Below are positions 25,900-37,466 of a stretch of 64,000 nt of DNA, in pieces. Below the pieces are notes generated by a model, which was not told the origin of the DNA, did no database searches, and was given only the letters and a program-made list of their open reading frames with translations. The stretch covers positions 1 through 64,000 of the forward strand of contig JAFISE010000005.1 of assembly GCA_022560025.1 (NCBI GenBank). The letters are read 5' to 3'. This DNA comes from Stagonosporopsis chrysanthemi. Taxonomy: Eukaryota; Ascomycota; Dothideomycetes; Pleosporales; Didymellaceae. How positions within the stretch are numbered: the first letter of the stretch is position 1; each line of letters begins with the position of its first letter. The position numbers were made by a program, and so were the translations under genes.

Positions 25900-27292
25900 T
25901 TCTGTTTCATGTCTCTTTGTTCGCTCGCTTCAGCTTTTATCATCGCACCAACTTCTTGATCGCAACTCATTCTGAGTTCCATTACTGATCTGAGCTTCTG
26001 CGAAATCAACGTACGTCTCACCCATTCCAACGCCAGTGAGGCTATCTCGGTGCGGATTTGGCTGCCAGTTTATCGAAAGGATTGAACTGGCCCTCTCCTG
26101 GTCACTAGCGGTGGAGGCTTCGCCACAGGTATGGATTTCGTCGGCCTGGCCTTTTTCTTGGATCAAGGATATGCTGCAGTATCGACAGATGGAGGTCATG
26201 CCGGATTCAGCTTGACAAGTTTAGATTAGGTTCTGAGTCCCGATCGAACGGTGAATTAAAGTTTATGGCAACGCTTTGTGCTCCGGGGTGTTGTCGAGCA
26301 GATACTGATCAACAAAGTAACTGTCGAACAATACTACGGAAAGAAAGCGCACCAATCATACTGGGACGGGTATTCGCAGGGAGGGAGACAGGGCTACATA
26401 CTGGCACAGAAATTTTGTGGCCTCCTGGACGGCGTTATGACTGCTGCACCCGCTTTGAACCTCGTTTCCAACTCGATAGGCGGGTTCTAGCCTCATCTCG
26501 TCATAAAAGACGCCAGAACTTATTTATCGCCTATCCAACTCAGGGGGTTATGGAAGCATGCAGCGCGTTGAACGAGTTCAAGGACGAGGTGGTGGTGAAC
26601 CCAGACACGTGCGACTCCAAACCAGCATTTGTGATTGGCAACGAGGTAACTTGCGATGGACAAAAGATGAAGATAATTTTCGCTACGGCCGATGTTGTGC
26701 GCAAGATCAGGCAAGGCCCACGAAGCCCACTGGGAGCGCAACTCTGGCACGGCCCTACATCCGGCACCAACTACGCGACGCTCGAGAGTACAATTATTGC
26801 CCTTGACGGCATCCGATACCCAGTTCCAGTCGCACTTCTTCTGCTCAACACTCTCCTTCTTCCGGCAGATTTCAATCTGTCTTCGATAGCCATGATCGAC
26901 TACTTCGCATCGTGGGCACAGGCTGGTCTACAGTGGGCTTGGACCGTGGCCACCGAGTCCCATTGATCTTATAACACTGCGCGACTCTGGCACGAAGCTT
27001 CTCAGCTGGAACGGCATCACTGACGACATAATCCCTTGCGAGGGCACAGTAGAATACCGAACGCGAGTATAGCGAGATATGGGAGGTCCAGCAAAGGTCG
27101 ACCAATCTTATCGCTTATTCCTTGTGCCAAGCGTCGGCCATGGTGCCTTGTGTCAAGGCGCAATGCATACTGATCCTCCCGCTGCATTGGTAAAATAGAT
27201 CAAAGTGGGAGAAGCGTTTGACTCGATCGATGCAGCTACAACCAATGACACAGGTGATGTACGTGCGCGGCAGCTTTGCACGTGACCCGCGA
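25900..27292 (+). pseudogene. Tannase / feruloyl esterase family pseudogene
   Basis: Stitching plus-strand frames recovers a secreted tannase/feruloyl-esterase-type hydrolase: NVRLTHSNA...ISVRIWLP (about 26010-26080), GGGFATGM and DQGYAAVSTDGGHAGF (26110-26215), then SYWDGYSQGGRQGYILAQKF (26355-26415) with the nucleophile Ser in GYSQGGR. Further on are VVNPDTCDSKP (26590), VRKIRQGPRSPLGAQLWHGP (26697-26756), GTKLLSWNGITDDIIP (26990-27040), and RLFLVPSVGHGALCQGAMHTDPPAALV (27110-27190). The coding sequence is broken by at least five stops or frameshifts (for example near 26080, 26228, 26490, 26964, 27070). The Cys that normally precedes the nucleophile and the one after the catalytic His are absent (GYS for GCS, GHGA for GHC). 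Family enzymes release gallic or ferulic acid from plant esters. Loss seems recent because most motifs are still readable. Confidence 0.85.
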
Positions 27293-30200
27293 AGCATGCG
27301 GATTTGGGTGTCGGCGTCTCAGCGAGAGCATCGAGCTGAGACTGTGTGTCAGAGGAGCGTGAGGTTGAAATTGACTCACTCAGGTGTGTAAGGTCATAAA
27401 GCTGCTGCCGTCGATACGGTGGTAGATAGAGTGGCAGACGCCTTGGATCAACGTTATTGATATTGGTTTTTCAGCACTCATCAAACCCTATCGATACTCC
27501 ACACGCGTCTAACAGCCCTGTTCTAAGCACAGCACTCGAGCGTCCAGAAGCAGACCTTGCGCTTGTAATAAGGAGGATTGAGTTCATAGAAGATGTGCAG
27601 AGTTGGTGAACACAAGGCCATGTGGTCGTGTCATGCAAGCAAAGTGATGTGTAATAATTGATTGTGCATTAATCCAAGCAAACCGGTCAGGAGCGTTCAA
27701 CTGAGCAGTACAAGAAAAACAGTACGAAGGCCGGAGAATCGAGAAATGAGTAGCGGATACGGAAAGCTTGAGACGGGTAGCAACACGGCAGCGGTAAAAC
27801 GGCAGCACGGCCCACCCTGTTCTTGCATTGATTGGTTCTGACTCGTGGCTGATTCTAATTGAACATCACATCTCGCACTTCATCGCTTAAAATCACCCTG
27901 TCACATCCCGCAGCACAGACCTAGAACAGACCACACACAGGTCGCCGACCTGTGACGGAGTTGTGTTGTTCCTCTGAACTGGGGTTGTGTTCTGCATGTC
28001 TTCATCATCAGAACACCGATGTCTCAGCGCTGGCTGGGTCATGTCAACGCGAGGCAAAGTCTCTCGTCTACATTCTCATCATGAAGGGTTGCTGGAGCAC
28101 TCAAAGAAGCTTCGAATCGCTTCACATGGCTTCGATGGCGCATCATCAGTAGTGCGGCCGATCATCAACCGCACACTAATTATCGATGAATGGGGATCCC
28201 TACCTACTGGCGCGATCATCGAAAAGCTCAATTTTATGTGCGTTGAGAGCAAGATATGACAACCTGCCAGCGATCGAAGTCGACCATTCTATGCAGACAC
28301 TAAGACAAACAGAAATTTTGTCGGGTGAGGCCGGTAAGTTTCACGGTAGAAACATCGTCATCCGCCGAGTACACGCGCCCCCTTCTTTGCAATAGACGTA
28401 CGCTTACATTGTGTTGTAAGTTCAGACAGAGGCAATTTACAGTCTGATTGTAAGCTTGGGAGCTCGATGTCCAGGCAAGCAGGGCGTTTGCGACCGTAAC
28501 TGCTCTGCGCATGCGCTACACCAAGGGCTGCCCAAACAATGTCATTGCGTGAACTAAACCATGCCTGATGGTGTCACATTATCCTGTTGGGAGCTTTGCC
28601 GCTCTTTTTCACGTGCAGTCTTTTCGCCAGGTGACTGCCGACTTGGGCAAAGCTATCGACACTGTCGTAGTTGCCCACGCGTTCGAGACCATAAACCACG
28701 TGTTGCCTGCAGCACTGCATGGAAGTAAAATGGACGGATCATGCTTGAGCCACATCTCTTGCTGACTCTGTTGTTAGGCTTTGTTCTCATTGTAAGAACA
28801 GCACTGCTGGCAGACAGACGAAGCCATTGTCAATCGTACTGGCCGCCGCGCCTGTGGTGGCGTAAGGAGCCAAGACATGTCACGTACAGACTTCCCATTG
28901 CCGAGATTACACCTGCTGCTCCGGTTTGTGGCGAGAGATTTTTGCCCTTTGCCTCGATGCTCACCATGGAGGACTCGGACTTATGGGCCCTCTGGTTTGC
29001 ACTGAATGGTGCGTGCTGCGTCGTTGGCTTTGCCAGCAAGCCTCCATGTCTTCAGCCGTGATCACGGTGGGGATAGATTGTATTCACAATCTACAAGTGT
29101 GTCGGACAAAGGCAGGTGCGGTGCATGACTCGACTATAGGCGTAGTTCGAGCGCGGATCCATCTGTAACGCCTAGTAGCGGTAATAGCCTTCCGAAAAAA
29201 CATTGTTGAAAACAACAAAGAGACTGTCAGGCAGCTACCAGCACCGTCCCAGATACAAGCTCTGCCAAGTTGACCAGTGTGCCAGATAGACTATAGTACA
29301 GCACACAGTCGTCACCAGATTGACGATTGAAATGCGTTCACAGAGCTGCGCTGTACACAGCACAAACAGGTGACAAGCAAAATCGGCATATCGACTTTGT
29401 AAACTTGCATCAGTTTGAGTACGGCGTCTATCTCTGCTAGAGAGCTCCTTCAAGAAGGGGTCGGCATGGAACGGTGTGGATGATGGCAGATCAAAAGCAC
29501 TATTCATGTTCAACAGAACGTCAGCGTCGTAGCGGTCTCTTACACTGTATGGAACAACAGCTCAGCACGAATTTTCGTACTCTGTAACAGTGCAAAGAAC
29601 GGCTTAAATGCCGTGCTTCTTCACCATCTTGGCGACGATTTCTACAAGAGCCTTTACGAATCTGTTGTCTTGCTGAAACGCGTGCATGCATCCAACTTGT
29701 CTTAGCAGTGGAATAACATGTCCGTCTGATGATGAGCAATCTGATCACCATGACACGTCAGCCTTCAACAGCCCAATCAAACATGGTCGCGCTTATACAC
29801 TCCTCTTCTCTACTAGTGCTTGGTCCCCACACCGGCTAAGAAGGGGGCTGTGAAAGATCTGGACAAGAGAGGGTACTTGCTCTACCAATGCTTGGTCTAG
29901 ACGCCCAGACCGCCCTTGCATGGAGCTTCAGCCACCATGTACACATTTTAGGGTAGTCGAAAGTACACGCGTCTTCTCGAAGTGCATCGTGCGGAAAGAT
30001 GCAATGTGAAGTCATACAGAAGCCAATCAGAAGACTAATCATGAGTGCCCATACGGTAGAAGTGTGCTCTGTGGTGCGATTGTACTGTCGCGATCCCGTC
30101 TATTTGTGAAGTTTTGCACCAAGGACCTTTGAAATGAAACGGTCCGTTCGCGACGTCTGTCATCATGCAAAACGAGGACCTAGCGGATACCGGCAGGCTG

Positions 30201-30660
30201 AGGCTGAAACTTCCAGAGCGTAAACGACCTTGGCATTATCAGAGAGGTGTGCCACAACACTGGCTGTATGTACGAAAAAAGGTAAGTCCACGCGCTATCA
30301 AAGTGGTTCTGTCCTGGCAGAGCGGGCGCTAATTCTCCCATTTAACCTAAGCAGAGCCCTAGTAGTTTCAAAGTGCTGGATACTATGGAGGTATGTCTAG
30401 AAAAACCCCACCAAATCCTTGCAAACACCTCTATGTTCATCTTCGAAAGGACGTCGATCTTCTGTCAATTAAGGGTACTTGAACCTAGGCGTAGGTCTAT
30501 ACATGCTTAATGTAGATCATCAGGAGAAACAGTACAAAAGCTGTAGCCGCCTGGTAAAGCTTGAAAACACACCAACTAGTACATTCGCTTCCCTCACCCC
30601 TCACAATCGTTTCATCGCTCTTTTTCGCTTCTTCGAAACAATCATTACTGCCCGGTCAGA
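27293..30660. other. 3.4-kb region with no recognisable gene
   Basis: Composition is near-balanced, not RIP-like. Open frames are all under about 110 codons on both strands and none shows a domain, signal peptide or convincing splice set. The right end carries the LPMO promoter. It may hold non-coding transcripts or decayed genes; nothing further can be supported. Confidence 0.6.
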
Positions 30661-31684
30661 ATGAAGTTCTCTACTCTCACTCTCGCTGTCATTGCCCAAG
30701 TGGCCTCGGCTCATTACTTCTTTGATACTAACATTGTCGGCGGCACCGCTCAGCCCGCCTTCAAGTACGTCCGCCAGTCGACTCGCCCGACTAAGTACAA
30801 CCCCATCAAGTTCTCTTCGAACCCCGCCGCCGATCTCCGCGATGGTTCGACCATCGATGGCCCTGATGCTCGATGCAACCAGGGTGCCTTCTCCTCCGCC
30901 GGAAAGACCGAGGTCCTGACCGTCAACGCTGGTGACGAGGTTCGCGCCAAGTTGGCTGTCGGTGCTAAATTCCAGCACCCCGGCCCTGGTCTCGTCTATA
31001 TGTCCAAGGCTCCTACTGGAAGCGTCAAGGCCTATGACGGTTCTGGAGACTGGTTCAAGATTTACGAGGAGGGCGTCTGTGACGGTGGAGACTTCACCTC
31101 CACCGCTTGGTGCGACTACAACAGGGACTGGGTCGCGGCCAAGATACCCAAGGACACTCCTGACGGCGAGTACCTCGTCCGTTTCGAGCATATCGGTGTT
31201 CACCGCTCTCACGTCAACCAGCCTGAGCACTACGTCTCTTGTCTGCAAGTCAAGGTCACGGGCGGCGGCAACGGTTCCCCCGGCCCCATGGTTAAGGTAA
31301 GCAAAACTGACTGACATTACCGGGATGAGCACTAACAGAAAACAGTTCCCCGGCGCATACAAGGCTACCGACCCATATGCCAACTTCAGTATCTACAATG
31401 GTCGCAAGGCTTTCCCAATGCCCGGCCCAACTGTCTGGTCAGGCGGCGCTTCATCTGGGGGCGGTTCATCTGGCTCTGCCCCCGTGAAGGAAGTCGCACC
31501 CACCTCGGCCGCCGCTTCCAAGCCCACCACTCTCGCCACCGTCACAAAGCCCGCTGCCACGAAGCCTGCCATCAATTGTGCTACTCTGTGGGGCCAGTGT
31601 GGTGGCCAGGGCTTCACTGGGGCTACTTGCTGCTCTTCCGGCAGCTGCAAGGTCACCAATCCCTACTACTCTCAGTGCCAATAA
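30661..31684 (+). CDS. AA9 lytic polysaccharide monooxygenase with CBM1
   Basis: Secreted copper enzyme that oxidatively cleaves cellulose or related beta-glucans. Exons 30661-31296 and 31346-31684 (49-nt intron with CTAAC branch site) give 324 residues. Signal peptide 1-17 ends ...VASA, so mature residue 1 is His18, the first arm of the histidine brace. The second copper His is His106 in KFQHPGPGLVYMSKA. The third-ligand region is EHIGVHRSH...EHYVSC with axial Tyr191. Where most AA9s have Gln-x-Tyr this has Glu189-x-Tyr191. A Ser/Gly/Pro/Thr-rich linker (about 230-285) leads to a C-terminal CBM1 cellulose-binding module (WGQCGGQGFTGATCC...YYSQC, six-Cys-type fold with aromatic face). Length and layout fit a full-length modular AA9. 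Confidence 0.95.
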
Positions 31685-32110
31685 GCTTATGGGCCACACT
31701 CTCGCAGCAGAGAGCGCGAACATTTTTCCAATTCTTGCCCAGACCTACAGTTACTGTAAAGCGCTCGGTTTGGGCACTCTTGTCCGCGTACATACTTGTG
31801 TGGTCGAAGGGGTGGACTCTACAACTTGCGGTTGAGCTTAGTCTATAGTTCGCAGCAGAAGATAAGTATTCGTCACTCCAACCTTACTTGAGCTATACAT
31901 CAATTGTGAGGCTTGAGCGGAGATAATGCGGCGAAGAAGGCAATCAGTTGAGCTCGCCAAACGTTCTAGAAATTCCTGCGTGACGAATGCCCTGTGATGA
32001 GATATGCAGACTTCGTAGTCTTTTAAGACGCACAGAACATAGGCTAACAATACACGTTACATGACGCGACAGTAGCATTCTCACCAGCACTTGCTCCTAA
32101 ACATCATCGT

Positions 32111-32151
32111 CACTTCCACTTCCACTTCCACTTTCACTTTCACTTCCACTT

Positions 32152-32182
<31 letters not shown>

Positions 32183-32183
32183 C
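32111..32183 (+). repeat. (ACTTYC)n hexanucleotide microsatellite
   Basis: About twelve copies of a six-base unit, CACTTC then CACTTT variants, forming a 73-bp polypyrimidine tract that ends 20 bp before a TATA box and 110 bp before an ATG. The upstream copies are mostly CACTTC and the downstream ones CACTTT. As a promoter-proximal tract its copy number could affect expression (inference). Confidence 0.9.
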
Positions 32184-32202
32184 TGTGTTATGGACCCTAG
32201 AC

Positions 32203-32208
32203 TATAAA
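32203..32208 (+). promoter_or_regulatory. TATA box of the cysteine-rich protein gene
   Basis: TATAAA, 85 bp upstream of the ATG at 32293 and just downstream of the pyrimidine repeat. Confidence 0.65.
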
Positions 32209-32292
32209 CAGTCAAAGCCCGCTCCTCTTGCTATCCTCATCAACCTACTTTCATCCTCAACCGCGAACACACATTCTCACAGGACCGCCGCC

Positions 32293-32586
32293 ATGTTCCA
32301 CCGACTCCGCAACATCGCCCTCCTGGCGCTCCTCATCACCAGTGTTGCTGCCAACCGCGGCAAGCCCACCTGCGGCGAATGCCCCGGCCGCATGGCTGGC
32401 TGCCTCCAGGTAAGTCCCCGCACAGTCACCGTTTTGCAATCTTCCAATCCCAAGCAGCCCACCGGCTGAAGCCTTTTCTAGAACTGCGAGGGCGCTCTCC
32501 TCTGCAGGAACCATTGCGAGTGCCTGCTCTCCCAGAGCGACGAGTTCTGCCGCGAGAAGTGCAACTACGGCTGCAAGCCTATCTGA
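32293..32586 (+). CDS. Small secreted cysteine-rich protein (effector-like)
   Basis: Exons 32293-32409 and 32482-32586, separated by a 72-nt phase-0 intron (GTAAGT...TTTTCTAG), give 73 residues. A clear signal peptide (about 1-20, hydrophobic LLALLITSVAA) precedes a mature chain of about 53 residues with ten cysteines: C27-x2-C30-x6-C37-x3-C41-x5-C47-x3-C51-x1-C53-x8-C62-x3-C66-x3-C70. Even number, high density and regular CxxxC pairs imply five disulfides. I do not recognise the family. Size, secretion, Cys content, strong TATA and position next to a plant-polymer-degrading LPMO fit an apoplastic effector or antimicrobial peptide. The intron falls between Cys37 and Cys41. Confidence 0.75.
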
Positions 32587-32974
32587 GTACGTTCTGCCGA
32601 TTCAGAAGCGAGTGACCTGAAGCTCTTGTAGTGGAATCTTTCGATGGTTTGACAACAGGTCGGTCTTTCGGGTAGGTGAAGGAGAATCTCAACGTGAATG
32701 AAATTAGGGAGTCAAAGTCAACTTCGAATGCACCTACAATTTTAATGGAACAAACTCATCATCTCGATGGAACACATGTGTCTAACGCCGTAAGTCTAAT
32801 GCGACAACGAGAGGTGCAATGCAATGCCTCGTCAACGCCGTGTCTCCGCTTTGACGCCAAACCTGTACATGCTGTCCAGCTTGCAAAATCCTGCGCAGCC
32901 AGCTCTTGGATGCTAACACTCCTTGTACTGCAAGCTGCATGGATCTCAAGAATCGATACACAATTTCGTGTCTT

Positions 32975-35900
32975 CTACTCTTGCAAAGCAAGGCTCTGCA
33001 AGAGATCTTTTACTTTTGTCAACAACTCTGGCACCCTAAAGGGCTTGGACACAACATCATCCATGCCGCTCTCTCTTGCTGTCGCAATCTGTTCGCCTCT
33101 GACATTAGCCGTAACCGCAATGATAGGCACGTGCCCTTGGATTTCGCCTTCGGCCTGCATGCGCCGGATCTCTTGCGCACACTCCAGGCCGTTCATTTCT
33201 GGCATCTGCAGCAATTAGCTCAGCTCCGTTGCTCTTGGCACAATGCCTGTCGCTACAATGACTTACCTCCCAATCCATGAGAACTATAGAAAGTGGCGGG
33301 CCGTTTGGACTGCAGTAGGTGGTTTTCTTAATTTCGACAAGCGCGAAGAGGCCGTTGTCGGCGGTCGAGACGATACAACCGGCCTTTCGAAGCTGCTTAG
33401 CGAGCACTTTCTGGTTGACGATATTGTCCTCGACTACAAGGATGTGAAGTGGTCCTGAACCGGGGAATGCAGACTTTGATGCGTTCATTGAGACCGCAAC
33501 CTTTGGCGTCGCGGTGCCTCGTGTATTTGCCACAATCTCCTTTGACTTTGGTGGCTCGACGTACATGCCTGATACTGATGCTGCTAAATCCAGGTTCCTC
33601 TCCTCGTGATCTGTGCTTTGACTGGTTATTTTGCGAGGTATAATTGGGCGACTTGAAGAGATGGTGCGCTTGCACTGGATAAAGAAGGCAAACGTACTTC
33701 CTGCGCCTGCTTCGGAAGAGACACCAATCTGTCCGCCATGTAGTTCCGCCAATTGTCGGGATATGAACAGGCCGAGCCCGCTTCCTCCATAGTGTGCGTG
33801 TGTGCGCGGGGATGCTTGCGCAAATCGTTCAAACAGAAGATCCTTTTCCTCAGGTGTCAACCCGCAACCTGTGTCTCGAACTTCGACACGCAAGTAGAGC
33901 AGCTCATTAGGGCCCCACTCCTCACTCGTTGTTACATCGGGAAGAGGCAATCCTCTCGTTGGTACAAACTTGAAGTCCTTGCCGTATACACCAGGCTCCG
34001 ATGCAGTTACACTGACATGCACTGATATTGCTCGCCGAGGCTCAGCTTGCGTGAATTTGATCGCGTTAGTGATCAGATTGACAGTTATCTGAAGCAATCG
34101 ACTTGGATCCATTAGGACCCAATCAACATTCAAGTCCTCCACCGATCGGTCCGGGTGGAACGTAAACTCAATATTTTTAGCTTGCACCTCTGGTCTGAAC
34201 ATGTTCATGGCGCGCTGGACAACTGCAAGCGGTTGAGTTGGCACCGGGGTGATGAGCAAAAGGTTCGAATCGAGCTTCGAGACTGTCAAGATGTCGTCGA
34301 CAATAGACTTTTGATGTTGCACACATAGCGCAATATTGTTGGCCGCTTCGACGCAGTCTGCTATGACTGTTTGGTCTGCTTCTCGGAACTCATGCTGAGT
34401 GAGAGTGTCTCGGATATCATCAGAGCATATGAGTATGGCAGAGAGAGGATTTCGCATCTCGTGAGAAGTAATGCTAAATCTGGTTAGCTACATAACAACA
34501 ATTTCATGGCTGCTCACTCAATAAACTCGTTCTGCTGCCGTTTCGTTTCTTCTGCCTCTCGAAGTCGGGTCTCATGTAAGCCTTGCGCCCACTTTAACTG
34601 TGATATATCGGTAATAGACCCCATAACGCTCACGAGATCACCACTAGGGCCCACTTCAGGAGCAGAATTTGCCAAGACCCAGAATTCGATGGGCTCGCCG
34701 CTGAGATCACGGGGTTGAACATGAGGGTTCTTCAACCTGAGCTCGCGTACGCATGGCTTCTTGGTCTGCAAGAGCTCATCCCACATCTGCTGACACGGTT
34801 CTATGCTCTCTTCCGCCATTATTTCCAGGAATGAATATTCTCTGTACCCTTCCCTTGCATGCCCAGTCAATTCAAAATATCGGTCGTTGGCCTCTAACAG
34901 CATGCCCTCCGGACTGAACAGATACATACCCAGCGGGGAAAGTTCGGTCATGCGACGCATACGACTGGTCTGTAGAGCTAACTCGCGGCTCAGTTGCTCG
35001 CTCTGAATGTGAGCAAGCTCTGCTGCGTTCCTGCTACGCTTCATCTCGTCCTCAAAAAGCATAACGGATGCAAGCGATGTCGCCAATTGTCGATTGAGCA
35101 TAGCCGCAAACGCCTTGTACTCTTCATCATAGGCTCTACGAGGTTGCACGCCGATGAGTAGGAACGCGAACACTGTTTCTCCAGTTGTTGGCCGCACTGG
35201 AAAAATGATTGCCTCTTTGCAAGGGTCCCCGTATCCACGCCATGTGATGCCTTCAAGTAGTGATTCTGGCAAGGTTCCGTCGCTCGTCTGCAACATTGTA
35301 GGCTCACGAGTCCGAATAGCCTCCCTGAAAGCCGGTATAAATCCTTCTTGGCTGCGTTTCAGATCCAGTTTCCTTGGCGATGCAGGATGGCCCTCTGGAA
35401 CTCCGATTGATCCTTCCAACAAGCAAGATTTTAGTGAGATGGTGCTGTCTGAGGAGTGAGACGCTGTGTCTGCATCGTCACTGTCGATGATCGAGTACAA
35501 AAGTGCGAAAGGGACATCGACTGCGTCCTGCTCAAGCCCTTCCAAGCAGCGCTTCCAGAACTCTTTCACAGTACGGGTCGAATTAAGTCGTTCGCCCAAG
35601 TATCTCAGCATGTGCATCCTTCTGCTGCTGACCGTGTTCGAAGTTATCTCAAAAGGGGCGTTGTAAAAGCCCAGAATCTGGTCAGTCCCCCCATACAAGG
35701 GTGTGATTGACCACGAAAAGAACGTCTCCTCCAGATACCCGAATCGTTCAATGGGCAGATGTTCGTTCTCTCTTCGTTCTGCCTTTCCAGTGAGTGCGCA
35801 AGATTGGAAAACAGGAGCCACACTACTCCAAATTTCGGAGAAAGGACCGCTGAATCCAGTACCCATGAGTTCTGGATGTTTGTTTCCGGCTACTTCGGTT

Positions 35901-37327
35901 TTATATGCTTCATTGTAGATGACTGTCAACTCCTCGCCCCAGAACAACGCACACGGAAACGGATTACGGATCAAAAGATTTACGATCTCTCGAAGTGACG
36001 ACGACCAGGTTTTCATGTCACCAAGCGGTGTATTCGCCCAGTCAATGTTCCGGATGAACTTAACATGCTCTGTAAGCACTCCGGTGGGCTTTGCAGTCGT
36101 GTAATCGGGGACAACATCATCGGGCCTTGATATTGTCACAGCAGGGCTGCTTCCGGAAGAGTTTTTACTGGTACTCTTGCTTAGACAATTGGTCAAAGTC
36201 GCTGACGCCGAATCTGATTGTGAGTACACCAGACGTGTTGGTTTTGTCGGTGCTGTGATGGCAGGAGCCGCTGCTTTGCGCGCTTTTGCAGCCTCAGAAT
36301 CTCGCTTGGTCGTCTTAGGTTGTACCGGTAACGGGTACAATGAAAGGCTACCTATTGTATCTCTAGGAATGTCGGATGCACGGTATAGAGCATTTCCAGA
36401 GATGATTCGCCACCGTTGGCGAATAGTGGAACCTGTCCAAAGTAGACCTTGATACAGAAGCGTGAGAGGGTAGACATCTTTTGAGTTATTGAATCTGCTA
36501 ATGCTTGTGACCCAGTTTTGAAATTCGTCGTATGTTGCCGTGATGGGGTCACCTTTCTGGAATTCTTCAGGAGGCTCATTGATGCTGTCCAGCAGCCTGT
36601 TGTGCAACTGCAGCGCCGTATTGCAAAAGACCGGGTGTATCGTAGAGTCCACGGCCGCATAATCTGGATCCAAATCTACGATGAATGTGGGTCGGGAGTC
36701 CTCGTCTAGGATTTCTTTGAGACTGAGGTTTTCCAGCTCCTGCATCGCCGCGGTCTCAAAAGCACCTGGTTCGTCCAACAAATGCGCTCTGTTTGGACCT
36801 GCGGCTGACAGCGACAAGTCTTCCATAGTTACGGGGGTAGAGTTCGACGCAGGACCTTCATTTGAAACACGGCGGGGTGGCATAGGAGCGGTTGGTGGAA
36901 GGGCCGGTTTTTCGCAGTCGATAATCTGAGAAAGAGGAAGATGCAGCACGCTTGTGAACGCCACAAACGCTTCAGGCCTCTGGAGCACCACAAAAACTCG
37001 TGCGAGAAACTCTGTCAGGATCGGGATACTTCGCCCCACACGAACAGCTTCATCACTCACACCAGCTCTTGCATCGTATTGGTATGACAGAGTCAAAGGG
37101 CGCCTAAGACAAGTGCTTCGCTGTTTTCGTCCTCCTGATTGTGTCGTGCCATCGCACGGGCGTACCTGCCTAATGACGTCGGATATAGGGCCGCTGGTCT
37201 GGGTTTCACTTGACGCAAGGACGATCCGCGGGGACCTAGAACGTCGCTCGAGCCAATCAATGCACAGCATCACGACAACCGTGCTGGGTACATCATGTTG
37301 TGTGATAAGATTCCAAAGACCTGTCAT
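32975..37327 (-). CDS. Hybrid histidine kinase (PAS-HisKA-HATPase-REC)
   Basis: Cytosolic two-component sensor. Exons on the minus strand: 37327-34518, 34473-33267, 33205-32975 (introns 44 and 61 nt), 1415 residues. The N-terminal third holds a fungal sensory region (RPTFIVDLDPDY...HPVFCNTAL, then HVKFIRNIDWANTPLGDMKTW...NPFPCALFWG) and a GAF-like stretch. A PAS domain follows at about 820-920 (LSPLGMYLFSPEGMLLEAND). The HisKA phospho-site is His941 in ITSHEMRNPLSA, and the ATPase has N box NLITNAIKF and G boxes RDTGCGL...GGSGLGLFI. The C-terminal receiver (about 1280-1415) has VVEDN, phospho-acceptor Asp1337 in VLMDWEMPEMNG, and the conserved Lys in VVSKPF. No transmembrane segment is evident. 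The signal would pass through a histidine phosphotransfer protein to Ssk1/Skn7-type regulators. Start uncertain: the ATG at 37327 is only 140 bp from the upstream GH31 stop, and Met149 (36883) is an alternative. Confidence 0.9.
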
Positions 37328-37466
37328 TGACGATGCAAAAACGAAAGAGATCAGAGCGCGGCGATGCTCTTGAATTGGAAAAAAAGTCTATCGCACATTG
37401 GGGACGAGGTATACCGGTGAAATACAATCGCGCTAGCTACGTCACATCCTGATCCCCTTGACTCGG

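Larger units (their letters stand above)
31685..32292. other. Intergenic region with hexanucleotide repeat and promoter
   Basis: 3' region of the LPMO gene followed by the promoter of the small cysteine-rich secreted protein. Contains the repeat at 32111-32183 and a TATA box at 32203, listed separately. No gene seen. Confidence 0.6.

Noticed and set aside
26265..26966. 233-codon frame through the tannase region
   Set aside because: It crosses between frames that carry family motifs; only parts are homologous to tannase. The locus is better described as a pseudogene than as a 233-residue protein.
30601..31383. 260-codon minus-strand frame antisense to the LPMO
   Set aside because: Antisense shadow of a codon-biased gene; no family features, and the sense strand has a complete AA9.
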